From Hibiscus mutabilis (Eukaryota > Streptophyta > Magnoliopsida > Malvales > Malvaceae), in the NCBI GenBank assembly GCA_019671005.1, contig CM033738.1:16208202-16272201 (forward strand): 64,000 nucleotides of DNA. The letters run 5' to 3'. The position numbers and the translations under genes were made by a program. Below are positions 10,630 to 22,978 of the stretch, piece after piece; within the stretch, counting starts at the first letter, position 1; each line of letters starts with the position of its first letter. Below the pieces are notes generated by a model. It was given only the letters and a program-made list of their open reading frames with translations, was not told the DNA's origin and made no database searches.

Positions 10630-11405
10630 ATCAGGATAATTCTATGTATAACATAAATACGAAAAGATCAAAAACAAATGACTCTAATCAAACTTATCTC
10701 TGGCATTGTTGCTTGGGTCATATAAGTGAGAAACGCATATCAAAACTTCATAAAGATGGATTTTTGGATTCTTTTGTTTTTGAACAATTTATTATATGTG
10801 AACCTTGCTTAATGGGAAAAATGACCAAATCACCGTTTGACGGTAAAAACGAGCGAGCAAATGATTTATTAGGTCTAATACATAGTGATGTTTGTGGACC
10901 AATGAATACACAAGTCAGAGAAGGGTTTCAATACTTCATTACTTTCTCTGACGACTTCAGCAGATATGGTTACATTTACCTAACGCATCATAAATCTAAA
11001 GCCCTTGAAAAGTTCAAGGAATTTAAGAATGAAGTACAAAACCAACTAGGAAAGAGTGTCAAAGCTCTTCGATCAGATCGAGGAATAGAATACTTAAGCT
11101 TAGAGTTTGATGAACTTCTTAAAGAATGTGAGATTGTCTTACAACTTACACCTCCTGGTACTCCACAATATAATGGAGTCTCTAAAAGGAGAAATAGAAC
11201 ATTGTTAGACATGGTTCAATCAATGATGAGTCATGCTGATCTTTCAACTTCTTTTTGAGGAAATACGCTAGAAACTGCTGCTTTCACACTAAATCGTGTT
11301 CCATCTAAATCATTTCAAAAGACACCGTATGAGATATGGACTGGGAAGCGTCCTAGTATGTCTTTTATAAAAATTTGGGGATGCAAAGTTTATGTTAAAC
11401 ATTAG
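10630..11405 (+). pseudogene. Copia 1 GAG-pre-integrase and integrase, catalytic Glu replaced by Lys
   Basis: Integrase inserts the cDNA into the host. The zinc-binding HHCC part is visible as L-W-H...L-G-H-I-S and C-E-P-C-L-M-G-K. In the core, the first Asp is in H-S-D-V-C-G-P and the second in R-S-D-R-G-I-E-Y. Thirty-five residues later, where the DD35E glutamate should stand (N-G-V-S-E-R-R-N in the family), this copy has N-G-V-S-K-R-R-N. The open frame ends with TGA at 11256-11258 but homology continues (A-A-F-T-L-N-R-V-P) to a stop at 11403-11405. The E-to-K change alone would abolish catalysis. Confidence 0.85.
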
Positions 11406-12770
11406 ATGTCTATAAAACTCGAACCCAAATCTCATAAGTGTAATTTTGTGGGGTATCCTAAAGGATATTATTTCTTCAATCCATCTGAGAACAAATTGCC
11501 TGTTGCTCGAACAAGAGTATTCTTTGAAAGAGAATTTATTTTCAGAAAAGGAAGTGGGATAAATATTGAACTTGAGGAAATTCAAAATCAACCACAGATC
11601 ACTGAACCAAAGATTGAACAACAACAAGTTCCCAAAATAGTTGAGGAACATCCAATCATTCTTGAAACACAACCATTGTGGAGATCTATGAGAGAACGCA
11701 ATGCACCTGAGAGATATGGATTTCTCATCACATTGCATGGTGATGTTCTCCTCATGGACCAAGATGAGCCTAGGACTTATCAGGAAGCAGTGGCGAGCCC
11801 AGACTCTGAGAAATGGCTAGAAACCATGATATCCGAGATGGATTCCATGTCAGAAAACCAAGTATGGACTTTGGTTGACCCACCTGAAGGGATAAAGCCC
11901 ATAGGGTGTAAATGGGTTTTTAAAAAGAAGATCGACATGGATAGCAATGTACAAACATACAATGGGCGATTGGTCGTTAAGGGATTTCATCAAATTCATG
12001 GTATAGACTATGATGAAACTTTTTCTCTTGTTGCTAAGTTTAAATCCATTCGGATATTGCTTGCAGTAGCTGCATTTCATGATTATAAAATCTAGCAAAT
12101 GGATGTCAAAACCACTTTCATTAATGGAAAATTAGATGAGGATGTGTATATGACGCAACCTGAGGGTTTTGTCGATCCAAAAGATGCCCAAAAAGTATGC
12201 AAGCTACAAAGATCCATTTATGGGTTGAAGAAAGCTTCTCGAAGTTGGAATCTTCATTTTATTGATGCAATCAAAGAATTTGGTTTTATTAAAAATGAAG
12301 ATGAGCCATGTGTTTTCAAGAAAACTAGTGGGAGCACTGTCACATTCTTGGTATTGTATGTGGATGACATACTAATAATAGGAAATAACTTACCTACCTT
12401 ACATTCTATAAAGACTTGGTTAGGAAAATGTTTTTCTATGAAAGATCTGGGTGAAGCATCCTACATATTAGGAGTCAAGGTCTATAGAGATAGATCAAGA
12501 CGACTCTTATGACTAAGTCAAAATATATACATAGATAAAGTACTGAAAAGATTCAGTATGACAGAATCTAAAAGAGGATTCTTACCTATGAGACATAGTA
12601 TTTCACTCTCAAAGGAAATGTGTCCTTCAACGCCTCAAGAAAGAGAGCGCATGAGTAAGGTTCCATATGCTTCGACTATTAGATCTATCATGTATGCCAT
12701 GCTATGTACCCATCCAGATGTATCATATGTATTAAGTATGACAAGTGGATCCTGGTGAAGGTCATTGGGT
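11406..12770 (+). pseudogene. Copia 1 reverse transcriptase, interrupted by in-frame stops
   Basis: This would copy RNA to cDNA. The linker after integrase carries 'YRFLIT'-like pieces. RT begins near 11760 with the 'W-x-x-A-M...E-M-D-S-M' motif, then K-W-V-F-K-K-K and V-V-K-G-F-H-Q. A TAG at 12093-12095 separates it from A-M-D-V-K-T-T-F-I-N-G. The active site is intact as Y-V-D-D-I-L-I-I-G (about 12357-12383), preceded by G-L-K-K-A-S-R-S-W. Another stop (TGA 12510-12512) falls in the same frame before I-Y-I-D-K-V-L. Hence the polymerase site is kept but the chain is broken. Confidence 0.85.
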
Positions 12771-13330
12771 TCCAGTAAAAAAACATCCTTAAGTACTTAA
12801 GAAGAACCAAGGATACATTCCTTATGTATGGAGGTGAGGAAAAGCTAAGTATAAAAGGTTATACTGACGCAAGCTTCCAAACTGATAAGGATTATTCTCG
12901 ATCACAATCGAGTTTTTTGTTTTGTCTTAATGGATATGCTGCAAGCTAGAAAAGTTTAAAGCAAGATACAGTAGCAGATTATACAATAGAAGCTGAGTAT
13001 ATTGCAGCAAGCGATGCTGCAAAAGAGGCTGTTTGGATCAAAATGTTCATATCTGAACTAAGGATTGTGCCTAGCATATCAAATGTCATAGATCTACGTT
13101 GTGACAACAACGGAGCCATTGCACAAGTAAAAGAACCCAGATCTCACCAGCGATCCAAACACATACTTAGGCGTTACCATCTTATTCGAGAATCATTGAT
13201 CAATGGGACGTAAAAATATACAGAGTACCAACGGATGACAATATCTCCGATCCACTAACAAAGCCTCTGACACAGCAGAAGCATGATCGTCACACTAACT
13301 CTCTTGGTATTAAATACATGAGTGATTGGT
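12771..13330 (+). pseudogene. Copia 1 RNase H, broken
   Basis: RNase H degrades the RNA of the hybrid. Conserved pieces are readable across frame changes: L-K-Y-L-R-R-T-K-D, then G-Y-T-D-A-S-F-Q (first catalytic Asp, about 12860), T-I-E-A-E-Y-I-A-A-S-D-A-A-K-E-A (second acidic residue, about 12984-13030) and C-D-N-N-G-A-I-A. Stops lie between them (for example at about 12946). The end of the frame abuts the polypurine-like GTGAGAGA just before the 3' LTR. Confidence 0.75.
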
Positions 13331-13349
13331 CTTAGTGCTAGTGAGAGAT

Positions 13350-14857
13350 TATTAGAGTATGCCTAATAACCAATCATGAGAAGGTTGTAAAAGACATATT
13401 TATTTTATCATGTTTATTAATATGGAGCCATTATTATTTTTCAGTCTTATTCTGTACATTTATAAATAAACTGAATTATAATAAAGTCCTTAGAATAATA
13501 TAGTTATTCTTGAATGTCCTTAGTTGAGTATTATTGTGGGCATGGACAACAATAATAAATTAAGACTAATACGTAGTTGATTGATGACAAAGTGTTGTCA
13601 TTGACATGAAGATGTCAAAATCAATACATAAGTATGTGTTAGAGAACGACATATTGGACTGACCCGCTATGAGCATGTTTCTTGGATTATTATGCGACAG
13701 ACACAACATAGCTCATAGTGATAACTATATGTATGATCCTCAGACTTGAGATCATCATTATTTTAACATCGTGAGTGACATATTTTGATACGGTCAAATG
13801 TGTGTCGTAATTGGCTACACTATAAACACTAATATTGAATATGTCACAATCTATGTAGCGGAATATGGTTGATCAAGATAGGTTTTGTCCCTCCTACATA
13901 ATAGGAGTAATATCATAGGCCACTTGATTGGGTGAGACTAGAAAATGCATGGCCATGCTCTAATAAATTGATATGAGATATCATAGTTATTCGTATATAA
14001 TAGGCTACTTACGATATCAAGAAATATTAGATGGACTATACAAGTGTGACTATTTCATGACTTATGTTAGATCTAGATATGAGGAAAAAAGGATGTAATA
14101 CATGAAAAGAGTTAATCACAAAAAGGCTATGTCGAACCACGACTTCTTGTAACTTAGGTAGCAATAATGTATTGCTAGATGCCACTCATTGCTTGTAATA
14201 TTAGAATTGTTCTAGATATTACTGCTAACGTTACATGAACTTACAAGGGTCACACCCTATGATTGAAACGAACAAATATCGACTAGATAGCATGTGTACA
14301 AACTTGTTGTGCACGTAATAAGTAAAAACCAAAATTATTATAATTATTGTAATTATAGATAAGCTTTTTATATGTATTTTAATATTAGATAATTATTGTA
14401 ATTATTAAATACTATTAAAATATATATCTCTAAAAAAACCTAATTAAAATAGAATCAGATTATGCATATTTAATTATATTCAGTTAAATATATTTTATAT
14501 TTAATGAATCCAAATTTAATTAGAATTAGGTTTTTGAATGCTATATAAAGGCATAAGGTCTAACAGCTGAAAAATATGTCTTTTGCAAAAAAAAAACTCT
14601 AAAAGTTAGAGAAGTAAAATATTGTTCGTTTCATTCGGGTGGACTACGTAGAGGTCAGAACGATGTTGTGACGACTTGGATTTGATATCGTGCTAGAAGA
14701 ATTGGATTCTCCTAACTCCCTGTGGTTTTTTTTAGATTTATTTAAGGTAACATTTCATCCCTTTTTATCCTGGATTCGTTCCTCGTACATAGATCACTGA
14801 CAGAATACGTGGATAATTCTTTCGCTGTGCCATAGGGTGTACCAGCATTTCCCAACA
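13350..14857 (+). repeat. 3' LTR of copia 1
   Basis: This is 1,508 bp, TATTAGAGTATGCC to CCCAACA. The first bases have mutated from TGTTGG. It is preceded by the purine-rich tract CTAGTGAGAGAT. It has the same length as the 5' LTR with scattered substitutions and small compensating indels. Confidence 0.9.
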
Positions 14858-16942
14858 TTTAGATGTTGGTGCACCAATTTATTCTTAGAGGTTGACTTCT
14901 TCCTGGCATAGTCAGGGTTCTACGAGAGACGATGCTAGAACCTCATTGGGGTATCAGGGTGAAGGTCCTGTAAAATCTACTGTCAGAATCGATGATCAAG
15001 CTATTGCTAAGCAGCCTGTGATTCAGGCTAGAGAAGACATCTTTGCCAATGACGATATGTCAAATACATGTGCTTGTTTTGGTTTAGTTGTTACATTGAT
15101 GGAAATTTGATCTCTCGTTCATGTAATGGTTTTGGCTCTTGTGGGATAAGTGTTGTGGTAAGATATAAAGGTTGATGCTGAATTGATTAATTTATTAGTT
15201 TTGTAAGGTCTTGTATGTAATATTCTTACCGTGGGTATTAAGTGGGGATTAAGAGCAATAGTCCTTGTGGACATTTTAGATTTACTCTTCTCATAGCTGG
15301 TAGATGTTACCCTTGGATGAGGTTGAGCGTATGAGTTTGAGGTATTCCTTGTTTTTGAGAAAGAACCTCAAAGTTTCGGGTTCAGGGTGAACCAGATTGT
15401 TGGAAATGGACGAAATGAACTATTGCCGCTTTAGCACGAAGCTTGTTTTCTTGACATGGTTGTTTAAGAGTGTCTTGTGGGTTTTAAGACGTTCTTAGCC
15501 TATGTTGGATATGAGGGTTGAGAGTCCATGCTTTAGAGTTTAAGGCGGTTAAGAGCATGTGCTCTTCGAGGAATGAGCGGGCTTACCTCTTGATCATGGA
15601 TTAGAACCCGCGATAGAGGTAACGTCGAGTTCGGTGTTTGTGTCTCTCACCCTGTGGTATGGCACAGACTGAACTTTTAGAGTGAGGACTCATTTGCAAA
15701 AGTTAGTGAACACGGGTGTCGTCGTCAAGTGGTTTACCTTGGGACATACCCGAGTTGGTATAGCAAGAGTGGTGGGGTTAGATATGGTGAGCTACATGTA
15801 GCGACGGAGGGTCGTTACTCGTTCCTTGGGGATTGATGATCTTTTAAATAGTTAACGAGTTTTGAGGTTGCATTATTATTGTTCAGATATCGAATATCAT
15901 AAGTTGAAGGTTAAAGAGAGGTTGTGATAACGATTGTGTTTGAGGTGATGTTTGGACCTTAAGGACAAGACGTGAGATGGTTTAAACTCACGAGTGCATT
16001 GGTATAATCTCGAGTTTAATGATTTGAGTTTTTGCTCTATCGAGTTTTGAGATAGTTTGTCTGAATGCATGGCATAACAGTGTGAAGAGTTTTTGAGTAG
16101 CTTAGTGGAAAGGTGGATTTTTGGCTACGGTAGTTTGGAATTAGATTCTTGTGTTGCAATAGATTTGTTGGAAGAACCTTTTTTTTTAAACCCTTGAGGG
16201 CTTGCCAGAGTTTAGCATAATTGTTAGTTGGAAATTAGGTGGTTAGGTTAGAAGAGTTTGTTCGGACCTTTGAGGATAGTTGGACGAGTTTTAGTCTATG
16301 ACGAGAGTTTATAAGTGGAAATAGTTTTCTTTTGTGGACCAAGGTGGCTTAGTTAGTGGGGTTGTGTGTTCACAAATTTACTTCCGAGTGTGTTACAGCG
16401 AGCTCAAGTAAGTGCGGTGCTAAGTTCCATCTTAAGTTGGCCAAGTTGAGAAAAAAAGTTGTTAAATTTTGATAAATTGACGGTAGAGTTCAGTTGTTAG
16501 AGTTTTGATTGTTCTTGAAGACGTGGATCATGGTGTTGTTAGTAGGTGAAGTGCCCTAGCAGCATAACTTGAAGAAGTGTTGCGTTATGGACGTAGATAA
16601 GGGTTGAGTTCAAGAGTTTTAGAAATGCGGGTGATGGTAGAGAGGTTTGTTCACCGAGTTGTGACTCATCCGAAGTGTGTTCAGCATGCTGATGTTTGAC
16701 AATAATGTTGAGGTTATCATTGGTTGATCCGCTTCTAGGTTCAATGTGAGTGTTGTTCTGGACGTTGGGAATGTTTTGTTGAGGAGTCTTGTAGAGCGTT
16801 GAGAATTTATGTTAAGAGTTTTGGCTAGAGAGGTATCATGGAGGAACCTAAGAGCTGCGGGGCATATGTGAAGCGGAAGGATCGTCGAACCTTCATCAGT
16901 GTATCTCCTTCCCTTATTTAAATTTCGAGGACAAAATTTTCT
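14858..16942 (+). pseudogene. Decayed right interior of gypsy 1
   Basis: This is the right part of the gypsy interior after the nested copia. No frame longer than 72 codons and no reverse transcriptase or integrase motif could be read with confidence. The only informative coding trace is at the end (about 16915-16945), where 'aaatttcgaggacaaaattt' matches the usual 3' end of plant gypsy pol next to the polypurine tract. The combined interior is only about 3.6 kb, short for an autonomous gypsy element. It is either a heavily deleted copy or a non-autonomous derivative. Confidence 0.55.
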
Positions 16943-16943
16943 T

Positions 16944-16958
16944 TAAGGAGAAGGGAGT
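16944..16958 (+). other. Polypurine tract of gypsy 1
   Basis: TAAGGAGAAGGGAGT lies directly before the TGTAACGACCC start of the 3' LTR, where the plus-strand primer is expected. Confidence 0.8.
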
Positions 16959-18608
16959 TGTAACGACCCAAATTTTGGAATTTGAAGGTTGAGCTAACCC
17001 AAGATATGAGTTCCTTGCTTGGGCTGAGATGTTGGACCCTTGAGAGCCTTATTGAGCTTGTTTATGGATTTTGGGCTTGTGTTATTGGTTTGGGTTTGAG
17101 TTAAGAGGAGTATGGGGAGGGTAGTTTGGTAAAACCATAATTAGAGGATGGTTTGGAGGACATTTCTTTAGGAGGGTTGTAGAGAAAGGGGACTTGTGAG
17201 GTCACCTTGTCCCTTATCTTCCCACTCCTTACATCTTCATCTTTGGCTTCAAAAGAATCACCCTTAAAAACTAAATCTTTGAGTTTTAGAGTATAAATCT
17301 CGTTTTAGGTAAGGAGGAAAGATTGTTCAGCATCAAATGATCTTTATTTTGAGGTAAGCTTTGCTTAGAATGATGGTGGAAAAGGTTTAGTCAGGGTTTG
17401 AATAGGAATAACGGGAATGGGTTTTTGAAGGCTTCTTCATCAACTTTAATCCAAGGTTAGTACACTACTAACTCCTATAGTTTCATGGAAATCATAAAAT
17501 TAGGACTTGTGGCATTTATGGTTTTGATGAATGGCAACTTAAGAATTTGACGTCGTTGAGGCCTAAAACTAGTAGTAATACGCCTAATTAACTCCCCGTA
17601 ATATGTAGGAGTAATTTGGGACTCAATGGTAGAGGTGTTGTGGTACGTGTGGTTTCTTTAAGTATTTCGATAGGAGTGTGGTTTCTTTAAGCAAGATATG
17701 GGTACCAGTATTGGGTTTTGGTACGTGTTGTGTGCGTATCGGTATGGATTTAGGCTTAAGACCATCAAATTGCATAGTCAAGTATCGATACTCGATGGGG
17801 GAGTACCGGTACCCAAGATGGTGTACCGATACCCATGTAGGCGTATCGATATGCGTCGAGCAATCTACCTAAGAAATTTGACCTTGAGTTCGGGGTTATA
17901 TGATTTGAGATAAAGGTCCTAATGGGTCTCTAAAGGTATAAAATGAGTTGTAAATCTGAGAAACCGGGACTCTAACCCTATATGTGAATAAAATGAGAAT
18001 AAAATGGGATTGAGGCTTGGTCAAACCATGTAGTGGTAAAAGCCACAGACGTATTTGGTCTTGTAATGTTGTCACGTGCCTTGTGAGTACTTGGTTGATG
18101 GGATCTGGATGCCCAAGAATTTGTTGTAACACAATGGTTGAGGTACTGAATGGAGGTTACCTATGCTATGTGACCCGGGCCTCATTTGAAGATGCTCAAG
18201 GAAAAATTCTGAGCAAGGGTGTATGTTCCAATGTTATATGACCCGGCCTCACCCAAGGTATATGTTTTGATGCTTTATGACCCGGCCTCACCTAGAGTGT
18301 AGATGCTCAAGGATAAATTCTGAACGAAGGTGTATGTTCCGATGCTATGTGACTTGGCCTCACTCGGGGTGTATGTTAATATGCTTTGTGATTCGGTCTC
18401 ACCTGGAGTGTATGTTTTGATGCTACGTAACCTGACGTCACTCTAGAGTTGTTGTTGTTGATATGTGCTTTTGTCTAGATGATCTGTTGAGATCTCCGGC
18501 TTGGTTGGGCATTGTGTACCATGTATGATGCTTGGTTATGTTGATTACATGTGTTTAAGCGACTAGTGGTAGCGCCATCGTTATCTTGCCATGATATCAT
18601 TTCATGTT
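16959..18608 (+). repeat. 3' LTR of gypsy 1, truncated
   Basis: It opens TGTAACGACCCAAATTTTGG and follows the 5' LTR up to 'catgatatcatttcatgtt', corresponding to 5' LTR position about 4517. The last roughly 445 bp are missing, replaced by a SIRE-like copia starting at 18609. An internal deletion of part of the TATCGGTAC array (5' LTR about 3370-3590) is also apparent. The two LTRs have many substitutions, so this element is older than the copia nested in it. Confidence 0.85.
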
Positions 18609-19567
18609 TGTTGAGATAAAGATTTTGATATAAACTTTTATGAAAAATGTTTTTGGACTTAAACATACTTTAGAAATATTTCGAAGTCCCCAAAACTTGA
18701 AAAATATGTTTAAAATGTTTTGACTTTGTTCTTATATCGAATATATCGTTTAAAGCCAATTTTTAGCCAGTTTTACAACTTTTTAATACAGGTTTCAAAA
18801 CCCCCTATAAGTGGTTTTGAAACTAGTGAGGCAGTAAGGCTTGAAACCAAACCTCTGTCATGGTTTCGAAACCCACTGCCTGGTTTCTATACCAGGCCCC
18901 TATAACGGCTAGTTTTTCATTTGAAAAACCCTAGTGGTTTCATAACCACTACAATGGTTTCGAAACCCCTGTGCATGTAGGCATTTAATGCTCAGTTTTA
19001 ATGGCTTTCAACGGCTCCAAAACATCCATAACGGCCATAAACAACTAGAATATCATTCCACACTATAAAAGCAAGCTTGGGATACTTGAAGATGGTTAGA
19101 GACAATATCTAAGCTTCATGATCAAGAGAAATAGCATTTAAGTCTTTTATTCTTCATTTCTCTTGTATATATTGTATAGAGAGTGTTTTCATTATTTTAT
19201 TCTTTACACTATTGGGAGCTTAATTCTTGTAAACACTCACCTTGTGAGGTTTTCATTATTTACACAAATTACCTTGTAAAAGGGGGAGGTTCTAGTTTAC
19301 CCTAAGTAAAAACTAAAGTGGTTCTATCTTATCCATTGAAAAGATAGGGTTGTAAGGGCTGCCTCTTGATCCTGGGAAAAATTCAATAGTCAATTGGAAA
19401 GTCCTTAGTGGTGTGCTAAGGTAGTGGATGTAGAATCAGTTGGGTAGTCAAACCACTCTAAATCATCGTGCAAATAGTCCATTAATTTTTGGTTTAGCCA
19501 ATTCATTCAAGAAATAACTTTCAACCCTCTTGGCGGTTATTTAGGAGATCGATTTGAGCGTGCTACA
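18609..19567 (+). repeat. LTR of SIRE-like copia 3
   Basis: This runs TGTTGAGATAAAG to GTGCTACA, about 960 bp, with a TATA box (ACTATAAAAGC, about 19061-19071). A tRNA-Met-like primer site stands 11 bases later. Between about 18780 and 18965 there are seven or more copies of GGTTTCGAAACC-type palindromes. No second LTR was found, so the element is truncated and the 3' boundary of this LTR is inferred. Confidence 0.6.
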
Positions 19568-19578
19568 AGTATTTGAAT

Positions 19579-19590
19579 TGGTATTAGAGA
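19579..19590 (+). other. Primer binding site of copia 3
   Basis: TGGTATTAGAGA resembles the tRNA-Met primer site TGGTATCAGAGC with two changes. It lies shortly before the gag start at 19659. Confidence 0.6.
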
Positions 19591-19658
19591 CTCATCTCTA
19601 TCGAAGGACTAACATCCGGGAGTAAAGATTATTTACTCGAACTCCATCGTTCAAGAAA

Positions 19659-20492
19659 ATGGAAAGATTTGAAGAATGTCGCTCTATCTCATATCCTCCG
19701 CTCTTTGAAGGATAAGCATACTTCCATTGGAGCAATGTTATGAAGTATTTCCTCAAATCTCTCGATTTTGAGGTTTGGGATATCATTGAAGATGGTTACT
19801 TGGAAGCTCCTAAGAAGAAGAAGAAGAAAAGAAGTGCAAATAACACGAAGGCAAAGCTAAATGCCAAAGCCATGCACACTCTTCTTTGTGGCCTCAATGA
19901 AGATGTTTCCAAGAAGGTCACCACATGAAAAAGTGCCAAAGAAATATGGAAGAAGCTTGAGAAACTCTATGGCAACAAGAAGGGAGAGAAGAAGGATGAT
20001 GCTTCATCTTTTACAAACCTCTTCTCAATCCCTAAGGTGGATTCGATGAGTTAAATTCATATTCATTTGATGAGTTACAAGATGCATTCGATGAATTATT
20101 ATTAAAATTTGAGACCATGAATTCTAAATTTAAGAAAATGATTTCTAAACTTGCATTTGAAAATGATATTCTTTTGAAAACAAAGTTTGATTTTGAAAAT
20201 CAAAATGAAATTTTGAAAAATGATTTAAAGTTTTCAAAAACAAGCAATAGAGTTTTAGAAAAAAAAATCTTGATTTGAAAATTAAGCTTGAAAGCTTAAC
20301 AAAAGAAAAAAGAAATTATTTTTAATAATTCATCTTGTCGCATAGTGGCAAAATGCTCATATTGCCATTATCATGGTCATTCTTTACATACTTGTCTTAT
20401 AAAGAAAAGAAAAACGTATAGGATTAGACAAGTATGGGTTCCTAAGGGAACTAGGGACATTGGAACTAATGTCAAAGGATCCAAAGCAATTT
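19659..20492 (+). pseudogene. gag: SIRE-like copia 3 gag, truncated and interrupted
   Basis: The start ATG 19659 gives M-E-R-F-E-E-C, then S-Y-P-P-L-F-E-G. After an in-frame TAA (19713-19715) it continues with F-H-W-S-N-V-M-K-Y-F-L-K-S and D-F-E-V-W-D-I-I-E-D-G. This is the classic gag pattern of the SIRE/Maximus lineage. A second stop (TGA 19926-19928) precedes A-K-E-I-W-K-K-L-E-K-L-Y-G. Farther on, in another frame, are a zinc-knuckle trace (C-S-Y-C-H-Y-H-G-H-S-L-H-T-C, about 20353-20394) and R-Q-V-W-V-P-K-G-T. No protease, integrase or polymerase follows, so only the 5' end of the element is here. Confidence 0.75.
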
Positions 20493-20749
20493 GAATACCA
20501 TAAATCAAGTGAATGTCTCTTGTAGGTGTGTTGGAGCAATGGTAAGAAAAGCAAAGATATGGAAATGCTCTAGTTACACAAGTGAAGAATATGGGTAACC
20601 TCTAACCTTAATGCTTTTGCTTATACATTATTTTGTTTCCTATTTTATTTATAAATGTTCATGCATTCTTGCTTATTTATCTTTATAAGTGCATGACATT
20701 TTATGATACTTTATGCATATGAGTAACATTGTAACATTTTTTTTAATAA
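20493..20749. other. Unassigned DNA after copia 3 gag
   Basis: No motif was recognised. It may be leftover internal sequence of copia 3. Confidence 0.4.
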
Positions 20750-21450
20750 TTGTTGTTAGAGGCCCAATTTTTTAACACTTATTATTAGGGCTCAATTTTT
20801 TCCCAATTTGTTATTAAGGGTCTACTTTAAAATTCAATTTTTATAATATTTGTTATTAGGTGTCAAATTTTTTCTCAATACTTGTTATTTGGGGTTCAAG
20901 TTTTTTAATATTTGTTATTATGGGCTTAATTTTTATTAATACTTGTTATTAAAGGCCAATTTTCCCCCAATACTTACATTAGAGGTCTAATTTGTTTCAA
21001 TAATTGTTATTAAAGCCCTATTTATTTCAATACTTGTTATTAGGGCTCAATTTTTCTCCAATATTTGTTATTAGGGGTCTACTCTTAAAATTTGTTTTCC
21101 AATATTTGTTATTAGGGGTTCAATTTTCCCTCAATACTTGTTATTAGGGGCCTAACTGCTTTCAATGTTTGTTATTAGACATATACTCTTAAAATTTAAT
21201 TTTTTCCAATACTTGTTATTGGAGAGCTATTTTTTTCTAATACTTGTTTTAGAGGCCTAATTTTTCTTGATGTTTGTTATTAGGGATCTACTCTTAAAAT
21301 TCAATTTTTCTGATATTAGTTATTAGGAGTCCAATTTTTTCTCAATACTTGTTATTAGGAGCATTTTTAAAAAATATATATTTTTCACTAGAGACATTTT
21401 TTTAATATTTAATATTAGAGATCTACTTTTAAAATTTTATTATTAGATGT
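20750..21450. repeat. Minisatellite, units around TTGTTATTAGGGG
   Basis: About twenty imperfect units of roughly 30-60 bp share the core 'caatacttgttattaggg' and a pyrimidine-rich spacer 'cctaattttttc'. Some units contain the longer spacer 'tctactcttaaaattcaa'. Unit divergence is high, so the array is old. There is no coding capacity. Confidence 0.8.
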
Positions 21451-22978
21451 CTAATTTTTAAGTTCGTCCTAAGGCCACTAAAATCTTTAGTGGTTGTTTG
21501 ACATGTTTCTCTTTGTTGCTTTTTATCTTTATTTTTTCTATAATTTAATTTGTTGTCCCACGTGGATTATTTGAGTTCGAATAAAGAAGATAAATGGATT
21601 TTCAACCTCTTTTACAAAAATGGGGTAATTACTTCTTAAGTCCCTTTTTTATTGCTTAATAGTAAAGACACCATATAGCCCACCCAAGCCCAAAACACAT
21701 CTAATATGGTCCAAAATTAGCCAAAATTTCTCATTATCTTAATAAACCACTAATTCATTCAAGGTCTGGGTCAACGCCCATTTATTAACTCAAAAATCTG
21801 ACACCAATAATTGTTTGCATGGTCAAACATCTTGAAGCTCTAGTACAAGATGGATAATATAATAATCAAAGGAGTCTGAAATTTGATGCTCACTCACTAA
21901 CAAACATCTAAAAGCAAATAATGAATCACATATAATATATTAATCGTTGAACCCAAAAATCTCCACTAGATAGATCAAATTTTCATGGACGGATAGGTAC
22001 CTTTTGACATTTTTTTACACACCACTATAAAACAAACATTCCTAGAAACTCCCCACATATCTTTAAAACCCCAATTGATTTTTTTAATCATGAACCAAAC
22101 AGTGCCTATTAGCTGACAAACAAAACCCAATAAACCTAAACCTAATTGGCATAAAAGAATATGGAGAAAAAAGGTCAATGGATTCATCTTTTCAATAATA
22201 TATAATATATATTTTGCTTTTCTGTTTTCTCATGGAGGAGGATAATAAAATATACACAACTAAACCCATTAGCCAATACAATTTGATGAACCCTAAAGGC
22301 ATCATTATCCTGATCAGATCATATGATTTTGGAGCTCATTATTCACACACATATAAATATATATTATATGTGAAATATTGAAATTTTTTGCTTTGATCAT
22401 GGTGCTATAAGCTTAGCTAGTTGGATTTATTTATTATTTTCTCTCACTTTCAAAACTCAAAAAACAATCCTAATCAACTGGGGGTAATCAATAATTGAAA
22501 CCTGCCTCACATGTTTCTTTCTACTGATTGTCAACCAAATTAAAACTTAAAAAAAAATTAACTTCTTGTTTGCTAACTAGGAAGTGTTAAATGTGATAAA
22601 ATACTAACGTTTTGGTCTAGAGTTTGAGGTTTTGTGTAGTAAACAAAATTATATTAGGAGACTCACCCATCAAAACTAGGTGTGCAATATAAGCCTATCT
22701 GGCTTAATCAGAGCAAAGCCCTTAAGAACTAGAAAGGCAACTAAAAATGTGATGGAAACAATTTTTTGCTCTTTTTGTTATGTAATTGAAATCGTTTTGA
22801 TTTCTTTTGGGAAGTAGAATTGAAACTCATGGAAATGCCAGAGCAAGGTAAGTTGCATCGGTTGAGCATGAAGGCTATTGGATTTCCATTTTTTATACAT
22901 TATAATTATATCATAATACAATCACGGTCAATCATTATAAAATAATATATTTGAACAAATCCACGTATAATAAATTTA
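21451..22978. other. Gene-free AT-rich DNA
   Basis: Nothing convincing was found. A 70-codon minus-strand frame at 21975-22187 has no recognisable domain and is not proposed as a gene. Confidence 0.5.

Larger units (their letters stand above)
6460..14857 (+). mobile_element. Complete Ty1/copia element 1 nested in gypsy 1
   Basis: This 8,398-bp element has two LTRs of the same length (6460-7967 and 13350-14857), a tRNA-Met-like primer site and the copia order gag, protease, integrase, reverse transcriptase, RNase H. It starts TGTTGGAGTATGCC and ends TTTCCCAACA. Nine mismatches in about 360 LTR positions compared by eye point to an old but not ancient insertion. The flanks TTATA and TTTAG do not match as a 5-bp duplication, so the target duplication is lost or mutated. 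Coding frames contain several stops and changed catalytic residues, so it cannot transpose on its own. Confidence 0.9.

Noticed and set aside
21975..22187. 70-codon minus-strand frame as a small gene
   Set aside because: No domain, poor context and length within chance expectation for this AT-rich DNA.
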